Below are positions 8,312 through 16,790 of a stretch of 64,000 nucleotides of DNA, piece after piece. The notes under the pieces are model-generated. The model searched no databases and had not been told where the DNA came from. It saw nothing but the letters and a program-made list of their open reading frames with translations. Location of the stretch: NCBI GenBank assembly GCA_965207915.1, contig OZ242304.1, forward strand, positions 1,922,001 through 1,986,000, written 5' to 3'. Numbering within the stretch: position 1 is the first letter of the stretch; each line of letters starts with the position of its first letter. The position numbers and the translations under genes are program-made. The stretch comes from VXNJ01 sp009840625. GTDB taxonomy: Bacteria; Chloroflexota; UBA11872; VXNJ01.

Positions 8312-9250
8312 TCAAATAAACAGGGCACTGACCGATTCGTGTAGGTGTATGCGCCGGATCGCTTCGGCGAGCAGGCGCGCAGTCGAACATACCGTCAGTT
8401 TGGGGTGTTTGAATTCAACTGGGATCGTATCCGTCACCAAAACGCTGTCGATGGACTCGGATTCGAACAGGCGATCGATCTTGGCCGTAAAGTCCGCGTG
8501 GACGGCGGCCGCGTGGACGGCGGCAGCGCCGTTTTGCAACAACAGGTCGGCCGCCGCCAGCAGCGACCCGCCGGTCGAGATGATGTCGTCGATGACTATG
8601 CAGGTCTTGCCGGCTACGTCCCCAACCAGCGAAATCGGGGTCACGTCATCCCCGGAATTGCGTTTTTTGAATGTCACGAAGAGGTCCTCAGCCTGCATCC
8701 GGCGGGAAAAATCTTCGGCCCGTGCCACGCCGCCGGCGTCGGTCGAACCCACCGCCGCCGAACGGTCGAAACCCTGGTCGCGAAGTGCCTGCGCGAGCAG
8801 GCCGGCGGCGCGCAGGTGGTCGACCGGTATGTCGAAGAACCCTTCGATGGCAGCCGCGTGCAGGTCGACCGTCAGCACCCGCGACACTCCCGAGACCTGC
8901 ATCAGGTTCGCCACGAGCTTGGCTGAAATCGGCTCCCGGCCGGCGGTCTTCTTCTCTTGCCGCGCATAGCCGTAGTAGGGGACGACCGCGGTGATCCGGT
9001 CCGCCGATGCGCGGCGCAAGGCGTCGACCATGATCAGCAGCTCGATCAGGTTGTTGTTTACCGGTGCGCACATGGACTGCACCACGTAGGCGTCGAAACC
9101 GCGCACGTTCTCTTCGATCTGGATCCGGGTTTCACGGTTCGGAAATGAGCTCACCGCCGCGTTGCCCAGCGGTATACCCAAGTTGGCGCAGATCGACTTT
9201 GCCAATGCGTGGTTGGACGCGCCGGCGAATACTTTCAAATTTCCGGTCAT
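8312..9250 (-). CDS. prs: ribose-phosphate pyrophosphokinase (PRPP synthetase)
   Basis: Makes PRPP from ribose 5-phosphate and ATP for nucleotide, His and Trp synthesis. The 312-aa protein matches class I enzymes along its whole length: NRETRIQIEENVRG (residues 38-51), CAPVNNNLIELLIMVDALRRA (61-81), the ATP-binding PYYGYARQEKKTAGREPIS (91-109), the metal site VDLHA (128-132) and the PRPP loop VIDDIISTGGS (219-229). The C-terminus ESVSALF is also typical. ATG start. It is transcribed away from the HD phosphohydrolase gene, with 156 bp between them that must hold both promoters. Confidence 0.96.
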   Translation of the reverse strand: MTGNLKVFAGASNHALAKSICANLGIPLGNAAVSSFPNRETRIQIEENVRGFDAYVVQSMCAPVNNNLIELLIMVDALRRASADRITAVVPYYGYARQEKKTAGREPISAKLVANLMQVSGVSRVLTVDLHAAAIEGFFDIPVDHLRAAGLLAQALRDQGFDRSAAVGSTDAGGVARAEDFSRRMQAEDLFVTFKKRNSGDDVTPISLVGDVAGKTCIVIDDIISTGGSLLAAADLLLQNGAAAVHAAAVHADFTAKIDRLFESESIDSVLVTDTIPVEFKHPKLTVCSTARLLAEAIRRIHLHESVSALFI

Positions 9251-9406
9251 CGGCGCTAGACGCTGCCTCCGCTGGTCCTAATCGTGCCCGGGTGCCGGCG
9301 GGCAACATTCCTCGGCGACCGCATCCGGGCCGCCGTCCGGCAACGCAAAAAAAGTTTAATTGCCCGGAGGTTGCGGAGGACGCTGTCGGGATAATCGGAA
9401 GGCCCC

Positions 9407-10825
9407 ATGCCTTCAACCAAGCGAATTCGCGACCCGATTCACGGCTTGATTCGTTTCGAAGCCGAATCCGAGGTCGATCAATTGGCCTGGCGGTTGCTCG
9501 ATGCGCCCGAAATGCAGCGCCTGCGATCGATTAAGCAGCTCGGTTTTCTGCATCTGGTCTTTCCCGGGGCCACTCACACCCGATTCGGCCATTCGGTCGG
9601 GGTCTATCACGTGGCCCGGCAGCTGCTGGGTGTGATCCGGCGCGAGCTCGGGCCGGGCAGTTTCGACGAACGGCGGGCCCGGGTTTCGGCCCTGGCGGCG
9701 CTCCTGCACGACATTGGACACGGGCCGCTCTCGCACGTGTTCGAAAAATCCGAACGGGCGGTCGGCGGTCCCGGCAACCACGAGCACTGGTCGCGGGCGG
9801 TACTTTGCGGCGACACGGCCGTCCGCCAGATCCTGGACGACGCCGAAACCGGACTGGCCGGGTTGGTTGCCGACGAGATCTGCGGTGACGGGCCCGATGA
9901 CATTTACGCCAGCGTGGTGGCTTCGCATTTCGACGCTGACCGGCTCGATTACCTGCAACGCGACCGGCGCATGACGGGTGTCGCCAGCGGCTCGATCGAC
10001 CTGACCTGGCTTCTCGACAGCCTCCGGGTTGAGTCGCTGGCTGACCGCTGGGGAGGGGGCCGGGGCCTGGTATTGGCGTCGAAGGGACTTCGCTCGGCCG
10101 AAGAATACCTGCTGGCGCGAATCAATCTCTATCGCCAGGTCTATCTGCACAAGACCTCGCGCGGCGCCGAGCTGATGCTCGAGGCGGCGATCGTACGCCT
10201 CGCCGAACTGATCGCCGACGGAAGTGTTTCGCTCACCGGTCTGACGCGGCCGCACCCCCTGCTCGACCACGTCGGCGGGCCGCGCGGGCTCGCGAGTTTT
10301 CTTTCCCTGGACGACGAGGTGCTCGGCGGCGCGCTGGCCGAGATGGCCGGGGCGGGCGACGTTCACTTGGCGGAGTTGGCGTCCCGGCTGCGCCGGCGAC
10401 GCATCTTCAAGTGTTTTGACGCCGGCGAGCGGATTCCCGAGCGTGGACTCCAGTTCTCGATCCGGTTCCGGGCCCGTCTGCGCGCCGAGGCGCCCGCCTG
10501 GGGACTGGTCGAGGGACTGGACTTGCTGAGCGACGAAGCGGCAATAGATGCGATTTCGAGCGCGGGACCGCACGGCCCGGGATCGCAGCGCGCGGTGCTG
10601 GTCAAGCCCTCCCCGAACGGGGCCCCGGTCGAGATCACCAAAGTCTCGAAACTGGTGGCCTCGATCGCTCCGGAGCGGGTACTCCGGTTTTACGTGCCCG
10701 GTGAAGAGGACCGCACGGCCTTGGCGCGGTTGTGGGACCAACTGCAAAAAGAAGCCGGTGGGCGGGCGTTCAGGCCGGTCAGCCCAGCAGCGCCCCCAGG
10801 CCGCCCCACACGATCACGTACTTGA
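9407..10825 (+). CDS. SAMHD1-like HD-superfamily phosphohydrolase
   Basis: A 472-aa HD-domain protein of the dNTPase/SAMHD1-like (YdhJ/COG1078) group. The opening IRDPIHGLI and LRSIKQLG...FPGATHTRFGHSVG are diagnostic. The metal ligands are visible as His62 (RFGHS), His101-Asp102 (LLHDIGHGPLSH) and the later Asp in DADRLDYLQRD (about 176-181). Family members hydrolyse dNTPs or related nucleotides; the real substrate here is not determined. The start is certain: GGAAGG lies 4 nt before the ATG. The last 15 codons overlap, tail to tail, the 3' end of the DedA-like gene; the Pro/Arg-rich end of the protein may simply be read-through of that overlap. Confidence 0.9.
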   Translation: MPSTKRIRDPIHGLIRFEAESEVDQLAWRLLDAPEMQRLRSIKQLGFLHLVFPGATHTRFGHSVGVYHVARQLLGVIRRELGPGSFDERRARVSALAALLHDIGHGPLSHVFEKSERAVGGPGNHEHWSRAVLCGDTAVRQILDDAETGLAGLVADEICGDGPDDIYASVVASHFDADRLDYLQRDRRMTGVASGSIDLTWLLDSLRVESLADRWGGGRGLVLASKGLRSAEEYLLARINLYRQVYLHKTSRGAELMLEAAIVRLAELIADGSVSLTGLTRPHPLLDHVGGPRGLASFLSLDDEVLGGALAEMAGAGDVHLAELASRLRRRRIFKCFDAGERIPERGLQFSIRFRARLRAEAPAWGLVEGLDLLSDEAAIDAISSAGPHGPGSQRAVLVKPSPNGAPVEITKVSKLVASIAPERVLRFYVPGEEDRTALARLWDQLQKEAGGRAFRPVSPAAPPGRPTRSRT

Positions 10826-11516
10826 AAACATTGCCCAGGAACGCGGCCGCCGCGTAGCGCCAGACCGGGTGTCGAAGCGTCCCGGCGATGATTCCGATAA
10901 CGTCAAAAACCGGGTTCGGGACCGCGGCGAAGAGAACTATGACGCCGTCGGTGACGAGGATGTTGCGGCGCATTCGGTCCGCCAGGCGCCGGCTCCAACC
11001 AAATTCCGGCAGGAGTGCCGACCCGCTGCGGCCCAGCAAGTAGCCCACCCCCTCGCCGACGGTCTGCCCGGCCGCCGCCGCCACGCCTACTCCTACCGGG
11101 TTGTCCAGGGAGCTGGCCAGGGCGACGACGGTTAAAGCTGTAGGCGCGGGCAGGATCACGGTCGATGCGCCGACCATCGTGACCGCGAACGCAACCACTG
11201 CGGCCGGTCCTTCCAGGTCGCGGACCAGGTCGGCGTATATCCAGGCCAGGACCGCGATTGCAACCGCCGACGCGGCCACCACGGTTTGACCGACGTGCGG
11301 CCAGGGAAGGCCCAGCCGCCAGCGCCCAAGCGCACCGGTAAGCGTCAGGAGCCCCAAAAAGGCCAGGCCGAAATACCAGGGCGGCAAGGCGCGCAGCTCT
11401 TCGCGCCACAGCAGCCCGGCCCCTAAAAGCACTGCCGCCGAAGTCGCCAACACCAGGATTGGCCCGCGCTGGAAGCCGGGCGCTCGCTGTGCGCCGGCCG
11501 TCCCGGCTTCGATCAC
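10779..11516 (-). CDS. DedA/VTT-domain (SNARE-associated) integral membrane protein
   Basis: A 245-aa membrane protein with about six hydrophobic segments. The C-terminal half carries the VTT/DedA pattern: PAPTALTVVAL, then GQTVGEGVGYLLGR, then PNPVFDVIGIIAGTLRHP and a final helix (FKYVIVWGGLGALLG). DedA-type proteins are lipid scramblases or flippases and are needed for membrane homeostasis; the N-terminal 70 residues add two helices and are less conserved. It lies 12 bp after the guanylyltransferase gene and is probably the last gene of the long minus-strand sugar operon. Its 3' end overlaps the HD gene by 47 bp. Confidence 0.8.
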   Translation of the reverse strand: MIEAGTAGAQRAPGFQRGPILVLATSAAVLLGAGLLWREELRALPPWYFGLAFLGLLTLTGALGRWRLGLPWPHVGQTVVAASAVAIAVLAWIYADLVRDLEGPAAVVAFAVTMVGASTVILPAPTALTVVALASSLDNPVGVGVAAAAGQTVGEGVGYLLGRSGSALLPEFGWSRRLADRMRRNILVTDGVIVLFAAVPNPVFDVIGIIAGTLRHPVWRYAAAAFLGNVFKYVIVWGGLGALLG

Positions 11517-11528
11517 CGCAACCGTCCC

Positions 11529-12620
11529 TTAGAGCAGCTCGGCTCGGCCGTCGGAGCGCAGTTGCGCCAACAAATCGGCCACTTCCTGGGCGCGGTCGCG
11601 ATGGCACACCAGAACCGCATCAGCAGACTCGACGATCACGACGTCGTCCAGGCCAATTACCGCCACCGGTTTTGATTCCGCGTCGACCAGGCAGCCCCGG
11701 CTCCCCAAGAACTCGTGACCGAGGTGCTCCCCGCCGGCGACGTAGTTCTCGGTGGCGCCGGGAACCGACTTTGCGATCTTGTATACCCCGTCCCAGGATC
11801 CGATGTCGGCCCAATCGAATTCCGCCGGAACTGTAAAGACGTTGTCGGCCCGTTCCATCAGCGCCGTGTCGATGGCTTCGCTGGGAAGATCGGCCCAATG
11901 ATCCCGGAGCTCTCCCGAAAAGTCCGTCGACCGGATCAATGCCGCAAGGAGCAGTTCCAGGTGCGGCGCATGGCGGGCCAGTGCTGCCTGGAGAGACCCG
12001 GTGCTGAAAGCGAAGTAGTTGCAGTTCCAGAGGTGTTGGCCGCCGGCCACATATCTGGCAGCGGTCGCCTTGTCCGGTTTTTCCACGAATTCGCGCGTCC
12101 GGTGGACTGGTATACCCACGAAGGCACCCGCCGATTCCCCAACGTGGATGTAGCCCATTCCGGTGTCCGGATGGGTCGGACGGACCGCGACCGTGAGCAG
12201 TCCACCGGTTTGGCGGGCGGCGGCGGCGGCGGATCTCAGACAACTGCGAAACGCATCAACGTCGCCTATGTAGTGGTCGGATCCGACGGTTATCAAGGTC
12301 GGATCCCGCGCACGTCGGGCGGCGTGCGCGGCGGCCACGGTGATCGCCGGCGCAGTGCCTTTAGGGGACGGCTCGCAGATGATCTGGGAGGGATCGAGCT
12401 CGGGCAGTTCGCCGGCAATGGCTCCGGCTAGCTCGGGCCCGGTTATCACCATCAACCGGTCGGGCGCAGTCAGCGGGGCGACGCGCCGATAGGTTTGACG
12501 GATAAAGCTCTCCCCCCGGCCGAAATCGAGCAGTTGCTTCGGATTACCTGACCGCGAGCGGGGCCACAAACGCGTACCGGCGCCGCCGGCAATGATCGCA
12601 ATGAAGGGGTTTTCGCTCAA
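11529..12620 (-). CDS. manC: mannose-1-phosphate guanylyltransferase
   Basis: Forms GDP-mannose from mannose 1-phosphate and GTP. The 363-aa protein begins with the nucleotidyltransferase signature GGAGTRLWPRSRSGNPKQLL (residues 11-30) and shows SPKGTAPAI, VGSDHYIG, EFVEKPDKATA and FDWADIGSWDGVY, all standard for ManC/GMP enzymes of the single-domain type; there is no C-terminal isomerase domain. Start is TTG at 12620, with TGAGGA overlapping the stop of the preceding oxidoreductase gene, which points to coupled translation. The gene's place behind a sugar ABC importer suggests the imported sugar, or a product of it, feeds mannose metabolism, but that is inference. Confidence 0.92.
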   Translation of the reverse strand: MSENPFIAIIAGGAGTRLWPRSRSGNPKQLLDFGRGESFIRQTYRRVAPLTAPDRLMVITGPELAGAIAGELPELDPSQIICEPSPKGTAPAITVAAAHAARRARDPTLITVGSDHYIGDVDAFRSCLRSAAAAARQTGGLLTVAVRPTHPDTGMGYIHVGESAGAFVGIPVHRTREFVEKPDKATAARYVAGGQHLWNCNYFAFSTGSLQAALARHAPHLELLLAALIRSTDFSGELRDHWADLPSEAIDTALMERADNVFTVPAEFDWADIGSWDGVYKIAKSVPGATENYVAGGEHLGHEFLGSRGCLVDAESKPVAVIGLDDVVIVESADAVLVCHRDRAQEVADLLAQLRSDGRAELL

Positions 12621-12624
12621 ATCC

Positions 12625-13911
12625 TCAGCCAGGCCCCGGTGATTCAGGCAGGAGCCGGTCCTGGTAGGCCGACACCCGCCCCTCCAGCAGGTCGGAGACC
12701 TTTACGCTCCGCGCCGACAGTCCGGACTCGATCGCGCCGAGCACCACTGCGAGCGCCGCGCGCCCTTCGGTGATCCCCACCTCGGGCCGCTTGTTGTTCA
12801 GGATGCAATCGCCCAGCTCCCAGTATTCGGAGGCGGTGATTCGCGCGTCGATCTCGTTGAATCCCATCTCGATCCGGCCGAATCGGTTGCCGCCGAAAAG
12901 ATGCGCGGTCACCTCGGGAAGCTCGAATTCGGGAACCAAGCCTAGGACCGCATCGCCGCAATACTCGCTGCGGTCGCCACGCCTGACGATCGACGGCGGC
13001 TGACCGGACCGGTCGTCGGGACATTCGATCATCCCGTCTTCGAGATAGATTCGGCGCATTCGCACCGGATCGCCGCCGCCCACGCCGAGGGCCATTGACC
13101 ATTGCCCGGCGGCTCCGGAAGAGAAACGCAGCAGCGCGAACCCCGAGTCGACCCCGTCGGCACGGTAATCTCCCGCTGCCTGCCTATTGGAGAGTTCATA
13201 AAAGCGGGCCAGGTTGCTGTTTAAGCCCCGGAAACTTCTTTGCGGCTCCAGAACCCCCGCCCAGGCGGTGATTTCTTCGACCGGACCCATGAAGTACTCG
13301 AACATATCGGCGTTGTGAACGCCGACGTCCATCAGCAGCCCTCCCTGGGCGCTGGTGGACCGCCAGGGCGTGATAACGACCGCCCCGCCTCCGCTCAGGG
13401 TTGTGTCAATCATCATGGCTGGCTGCCCGAGTTCCTGGGAGTCGATGACGGCCCGCAGCAGGCGGTTTATCGGATCGCGGCGAAAGTTCTCGGCGACCGA
13501 AAGCACGCGGCCGGATTCGTCCGCGGCCCGCTCCAGGAAATTGGCTGCCGAAATGGTGATCGCGACCGGTTTTTCAATCTGGACGTGTAGCCCGAGGTCG
13601 AGCGCGGCGGCGCCGACCAGGTGGTGGGTTGCCGGCGTGGTTACGATGTCGACCGCGTCGGGCTCTTCCGCCGCAGCCAAGTCTTCAAGTCCGGCATATA
13701 CACGGGGTTGAACATCCAATAACTTTTCCGCCAAATGCGCGGCCGCGTTGGCCGCTTCCGCGAACGGATCACAAACCCCGACCAAATCGAACGGGTTTAA
13801 GCCCGCGCTCTCCAATTGCGCGAGCCCGTGCAGGTGGCGGCGACCCATGCCGCCGCAACCGACCAGCGCCAACTTGAGCGGCTTGGCGCGGGAGTACCGT
13901 TCAAGTGCCAA
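12625..13911 (-). CDS. Gfo/Idh/MocA-family oxidoreductase
   Basis: A 428-aa cytoplasmic NAD(P)-dependent oxidoreductase. The Rossmann motif LALVGCGGMGRRHLHGL lies at residues 13-29 and the EKP signature in HVQIEKPVAITI near residue 112. The longer C-terminal domain includes LLMDVGVHNADMFEYFMG, where the conserved D...H pair of the active site sits. Start is TTG at 13911; the ribosome site is weak. It lies 4 bp before manC and 53 bp after a Tat lipoprotein gene in the same direction, so it belongs to the sugar operon. The substrate is probably a sugar or sugar acid brought in by the ABC importer; no specific activity can be assigned. Confidence 0.9.
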   Translation of the reverse strand: MALERYSRAKPLKLALVGCGGMGRRHLHGLAQLESAGLNPFDLVGVCDPFAEAANAAAHLAEKLLDVQPRVYAGLEDLAAAEEPDAVDIVTTPATHHLVGAAALDLGLHVQIEKPVAITISAANFLERAADESGRVLSVAENFRRDPINRLLRAVIDSQELGQPAMMIDTTLSGGGAVVITPWRSTSAQGGLLMDVGVHNADMFEYFMGPVEEITAWAGVLEPQRSFRGLNSNLARFYELSNRQAAGDYRADGVDSGFALLRFSSGAAGQWSMALGVGGGDPVRMRRIYLEDGMIECPDDRSGQPPSIVRRGDRSEYCGDAVLGLVPEFELPEVTAHLFGGNRFGRIEMGFNEIDARITASEYWELGDCILNNKRPEVGITEGRAALAVVLGAIESGLSARSVKVSDLLEGRVSAYQDRLLPESPGPG

Positions 13912-13964
13912 CAGGCAACCCGGGATTTAGAACTTGTGCCGGCACACTTGGACCGGCAAGTGCT

Positions 13965-14648
13965 TTATGAAGCCGAGAAGGTACCCTGTCCCGGTTGCGA
14001 GTGGTCATAGGTGATGGTCTGGCCGGCCTCGACTTCAACCGCGACCCCTTCTTCCCAGATGCCGCCTTCGATAGCCACCGAGGCAAGCGGCTGGCCCGGG
14101 GAACCCCACTGCAGGTACTGGTGCATGTAGGTCCAGTCCTGAAGGTCGTCGGTCTCGTTGTAGAGTCCAAGCTCGCCACCGGCCGGGTCGGGCTCGCCGA
14201 GCGCGCCGTTCATGAACACTTCGTTCTCGGTGTCGGTGCCCTCGCCGTACCCGATGGTCAGCTGTTCGCCGGGCTGGAGTTTGAACACCCCGGGGATCTC
14301 CCATTGCTCACCATTGGCGGCCAGGATCCAGTAGAAAAGCGTGTCCTGGGCGGTGTTGCGGTTTTCGATCACGATCTTGGAATCGGGTCCCGCAAAGCTG
14401 AGCGAGATGATCACCAACCGGCCCGGCGGCAGCCCCAGCCGGGCGCGTTCGTCAGGAATTCCCCCGGGTTGCCCTTGCTGGACTTCCTGGCCACCTTCGA
14501 GGTTTTGCCCCTCGGTCCAGCCTTGCAGACCTTGCTGGTCGGGCGTGCTAGCCCCACCCTCGCCGCAGGCGGCAAGCAAAGCGCTGGCGCACGCAACGCC
14601 CGACGCCGTGGTCGAGAACCGGATAAATCTTCGCCTGCTCAATCGCAT
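13965..14648 (-). CDS. Tat-type lipoprotein with lamin-tail-like domain
   Basis: The 227-aa product starts at the ATG at 14648, set by GGAGG 5 nt upstream, rather than at the upstream codon at 14711. The leader MRLSRRRFIRF ends in the lipobox LLAAC, a twin-arginine plus lipoprotein signal. After a Gln/Gly-rich linker (residues about 35-65) the rest resembles a lamin-tail/LTD beta-sandwich: ADSKIVIENRNT-like strand, FKLQPGEQLTIGYGEG, LYNETDDLQDWTYMHQYLQWG. Such domains bind carbohydrate or anchor proteins at the cell surface. The gene sits between the MalG-type permease and an oxidoreductase gene, so it may help capture the sugar. The fold assignment is from pattern only. Confidence 0.72.
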   Translation of the reverse strand: MRLSRRRFIRFSTTASGVACASALLAACGEGGASTPDQQGLQGWTEGQNLEGGQEVQQGQPGGIPDERARLGLPPGRLVIISLSFAGPDSKIVIENRNTAQDTLFYWILAANGEQWEIPGVFKLQPGEQLTIGYGEGTDTENEVFMNGALGEPDPAGGELGLYNETDDLQDWTYMHQYLQWGSPGQPLASVAIEGGIWEEGVAVEVEAGQTITYDHSQPGQGTFSAS

Positions 14649-14777
14649 CGGTGCCTCCATGTCAATTTCCGCGCGCTCACAATTCGGCCCAAATCTGCCG
14701 TCGATGGCCAATTATCCGCCCACCGCCCCGCGAACCGCAATATCCTGCGCCCGGCCATACTGCGGCCGGATCGGCGA

Positions 14778-15719
14778 TTACCCCTTTACGGCTCCCGCCA
14801 GCAGACCGCGCATAAAAAGCCGGCCCAGCAGGAAATAGAACAGCAGCGTGGGGATGCTCACCAGCAGAGCCGCCGCAAACTGGACGTTGTACTCGATGAA
14901 GTACGAATTGGAAGTGTTCACCACGCCGACCATGACCGGCGCGTCCTTGGGGTTGTTCAGGATTGAGAGCGAGAGCAGATAGTCGTTCCATATCTGGGTG
15001 AACTGCCAGATCAAGACCACTGCGAAGGCCGGTGCGGCAATCGGAAACATGATGTGTCGATAAACGCCGAAGAACCCGGCTCCGTCGACCCGCGCGGCTT
15101 CGATCAGGTCAGTCGGCACCGAGACGAAATAGGCCCGGAAAATCAACGCCGTGATTGGGATCCCGAAGATCGTGTGGGTCAGGACAAGGCCGGGGATCGT
15201 GCCGTAGAAAGTGCAGATTTCGAACGCTCGGTCGAAATCGGCCGTCAACAGGATGCACGGGGCCTTTATCTGGGTCAGGGTTATCACCAGCGGGATCAGG
15301 ATCCCCTGGTAGGGAAGGAACAGCCCGAACAGGACCAGCAGAAAGATGATGTTCGAGTAGCGGAATCGCCACTTTGCGAAAACGTAACCGTTGATAGATC
15401 CCAGCAGGGAGGAAACTATCGCGGCCGGGATCGTGACTTTGGCGCTGGCGATCATGTTGTTGTTCACGGCAAGCCAGCCGCGCTGGAAGGATTCCAGCGA
15501 AATACCGCTCGTCGGCGGCTGCCACATGGTCGTGGGGTGGACCTCGCTGAAGGGTTTTAGCGCGTTTACCAGCACCACGTAGGACGGCATGAAAATCAGG
15601 ATCGCCACCACAATCAGGAACAAGTAGACGAAAGTCCTGCGCGCCACCCGTCCGACGCGGTTGGTGCGGATGGTCGAACCGGCGGCGACCAGTTCAGGAG
15701 GAGCGGTGGTGGTAGCCAT
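14778..15719 (-). CDS. carbohydrate ABC transporter permease, MalG type
   Basis: The 313-aa inner-membrane permease has about six transmembrane segments and the EAA loop LIEAARVDGAGFFGVYRHIMFP that docks to the ATPase. The periplasmic region after the first helix (VHPTTMWQPPTS...LESFQRGW) is typical for MalG-like proteins. An uncommon feature is a Cys-rich insertion (CILLTADFDRAFEICTFYGTIPG, split here for length: CILLTADFDR, then AFEICTFYG) between helices 3 and 4. It starts 3 nt after the other permease gene's stop and forms with it the channel for the binding protein at 16791-18245. No ATPase gene is in the cluster, so a shared MsiK/MalK-type ATPase elsewhere must serve it. Confidence 0.93.
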   Translation of the reverse strand: MATTTAPPELVAAGSTIRTNRVGRVARRTFVYLFLIVVAILIFMPSYVVLVNALKPFSEVHPTTMWQPPTSGISLESFQRGWLAVNNNMIASAKVTIPAAIVSSLLGSINGYVFAKWRFRYSNIIFLLVLFGLFLPYQGILIPLVITLTQIKAPCILLTADFDRAFEICTFYGTIPGLVLTHTIFGIPITALIFRAYFVSVPTDLIEAARVDGAGFFGVYRHIMFPIAAPAFAVVLIWQFTQIWNDYLLSLSILNNPKDAPVMVGVVNTSNSYFIEYNVQFAAALLVSIPTLLFYFLLGRLFMRGLLAGAVKG

Positions 15720-15722
15720 GGC

Positions 15723-16694
15723 TCAGACTTCCCTTCGGATGCTCCACAGGTAGGGCACCACTACGATCGCCGACAAGAGGACCATGATCACTGCGATCAC
15801 CGCACCGCGAGCAAATCTTAGGTCCTGGAATGCGAGCTGGACCATGTGATACGCGAACGTGTCGGTTGAGAAATTAATGCCCGAACCGCCGATTGCAGCA
15901 ACCAGGTCGAACAGGCGCAGCGCGAGCCCGAACAGAATGATGAAGGCGGTCAAGGAGACCGGGCGCACCAGCGGAATGATTATGTTCAGGTAAAGGGCTA
16001 CGGTTCCGGCCCCATCGATCTGGGCGGCCTCACGCAGGTCCTGCGAGATGCCGCGGATGCCCGCAAAGTAAAGGGCCATGGTGTACCCAACCATTTGCCA
16101 GGAGGCGGCAAAGGATATTGCCACCATCCCGATGTTCTGGTCCGACATCCAGAGCCACTCAAATGGCCCGAGACCAAACAACCCCAGAATGTGATTGAAG
16201 CCAAGGATGTCGATCAGCCGGTTGAAGCCGTTGGTCTGGTGCATCATCCACTGCCAGACCACCCCGGTGACGACTGCCGAAATTGCAAACGGCATGATGT
16301 AAATCGTCCGGAAGAAGCCCTCGCCCTTGACCTGCTGGTCCAGAAATGCGGCGATCAGGAATCCCAGGATCATGCATTCGGCAAGAAACAGCACGGTGAA
16401 GATCACCATGTTGCGGATGTCCTTGTACCAGCGCGGTAACTCGAACAACCACTGCCAGTTGTCAATGCCGTTGTAGGGACCGGCGATCGATACCGGCGTA
16501 TTGGGGAGGTTCCACTCCAGGAACGCCACCAGCGACGTCCAGGCGATGAACCCGTAAATGAAGATGGCCACCAGCAGCAGAGATGGCGCTAGGACGATAA
16601 GCGCCAGTACCCGATCGCGGTTCACGAAGCGCCAGGCGCGGGCCAAGGCGCTGCGCTGCGGCTGCGGGGGTCTAGTGAGTGCTGGGGTGGCCAT
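15723..16694 (-). CDS. carbohydrate ABC transporter permease, MalF type
   Basis: A 323-aa permease with about six transmembrane helices. The EAA loop is DLREAAQIDGAGTVALYLNI, followed by IIPLVRPVSLTAFIILFGL. It begins with a soluble Pro/Arg-rich stretch, then the first helix at residues 30-52. ATG start at 16694. It is the partner of the MalG-type permease 3 nt downstream and lies 96 bp after the solute-binding protein gene; that gap carries a strong hairpin. Confidence 0.93.
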   Translation of the reverse strand: MATPALTRPPQPQRSALARAWRFVNRDRVLALIVLAPSLLLVAIFIYGFIAWTSLVAFLEWNLPNTPVSIAGPYNGIDNWQWLFELPRWYKDIRNMVIFTVLFLAECMILGFLIAAFLDQQVKGEGFFRTIYIMPFAISAVVTGVVWQWMMHQTNGFNRLIDILGFNHILGLFGLGPFEWLWMSDQNIGMVAISFAASWQMVGYTMALYFAGIRGISQDLREAAQIDGAGTVALYLNIIIPLVRPVSLTAFIILFGLALRLFDLVAAIGGSGINFSTDTFAYHMVQLAFQDLRFARGAVIAVIMVLLSAIVVVPYLWSIRREV

Positions 16695-16745
16695 TAACCG
16701 GTCAGTTATTCAAATCGAAAAGTAATCCCAGCGGATTTCCAGCAA

Positions 16746-16775
16746 AGGGGGAGCCGCTTGGGAACGGCTCCCCCT
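16746..16775. promoter_or_regulatory. strong hairpin between binding-protein and permease genes
   Basis: An 11-bp perfect stem (AGGGGGAGCCG paired with CGGCTCCCCCT) around an 8-nt loop, in the 96-bp gap after the binding-protein stop. On the transcribed minus strand only three T residues follow, so it should stop RNA polymerase weakly at most. In other sugar importers such hairpins protect the 5' mRNA part or cause partial termination so that more binding protein than permease is made; that role is inferred here. Confidence 0.6.
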
Positions 16776-16790
16776 CCCTTTAGGAAACTG

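Noticed and set aside
9413..10747. 444-aa antisense frame over the HD hydrolase gene
   Set aside because: Shadow of G+C-rich codons; the plus-strand protein has intact HD motifs and a good ribosome site.
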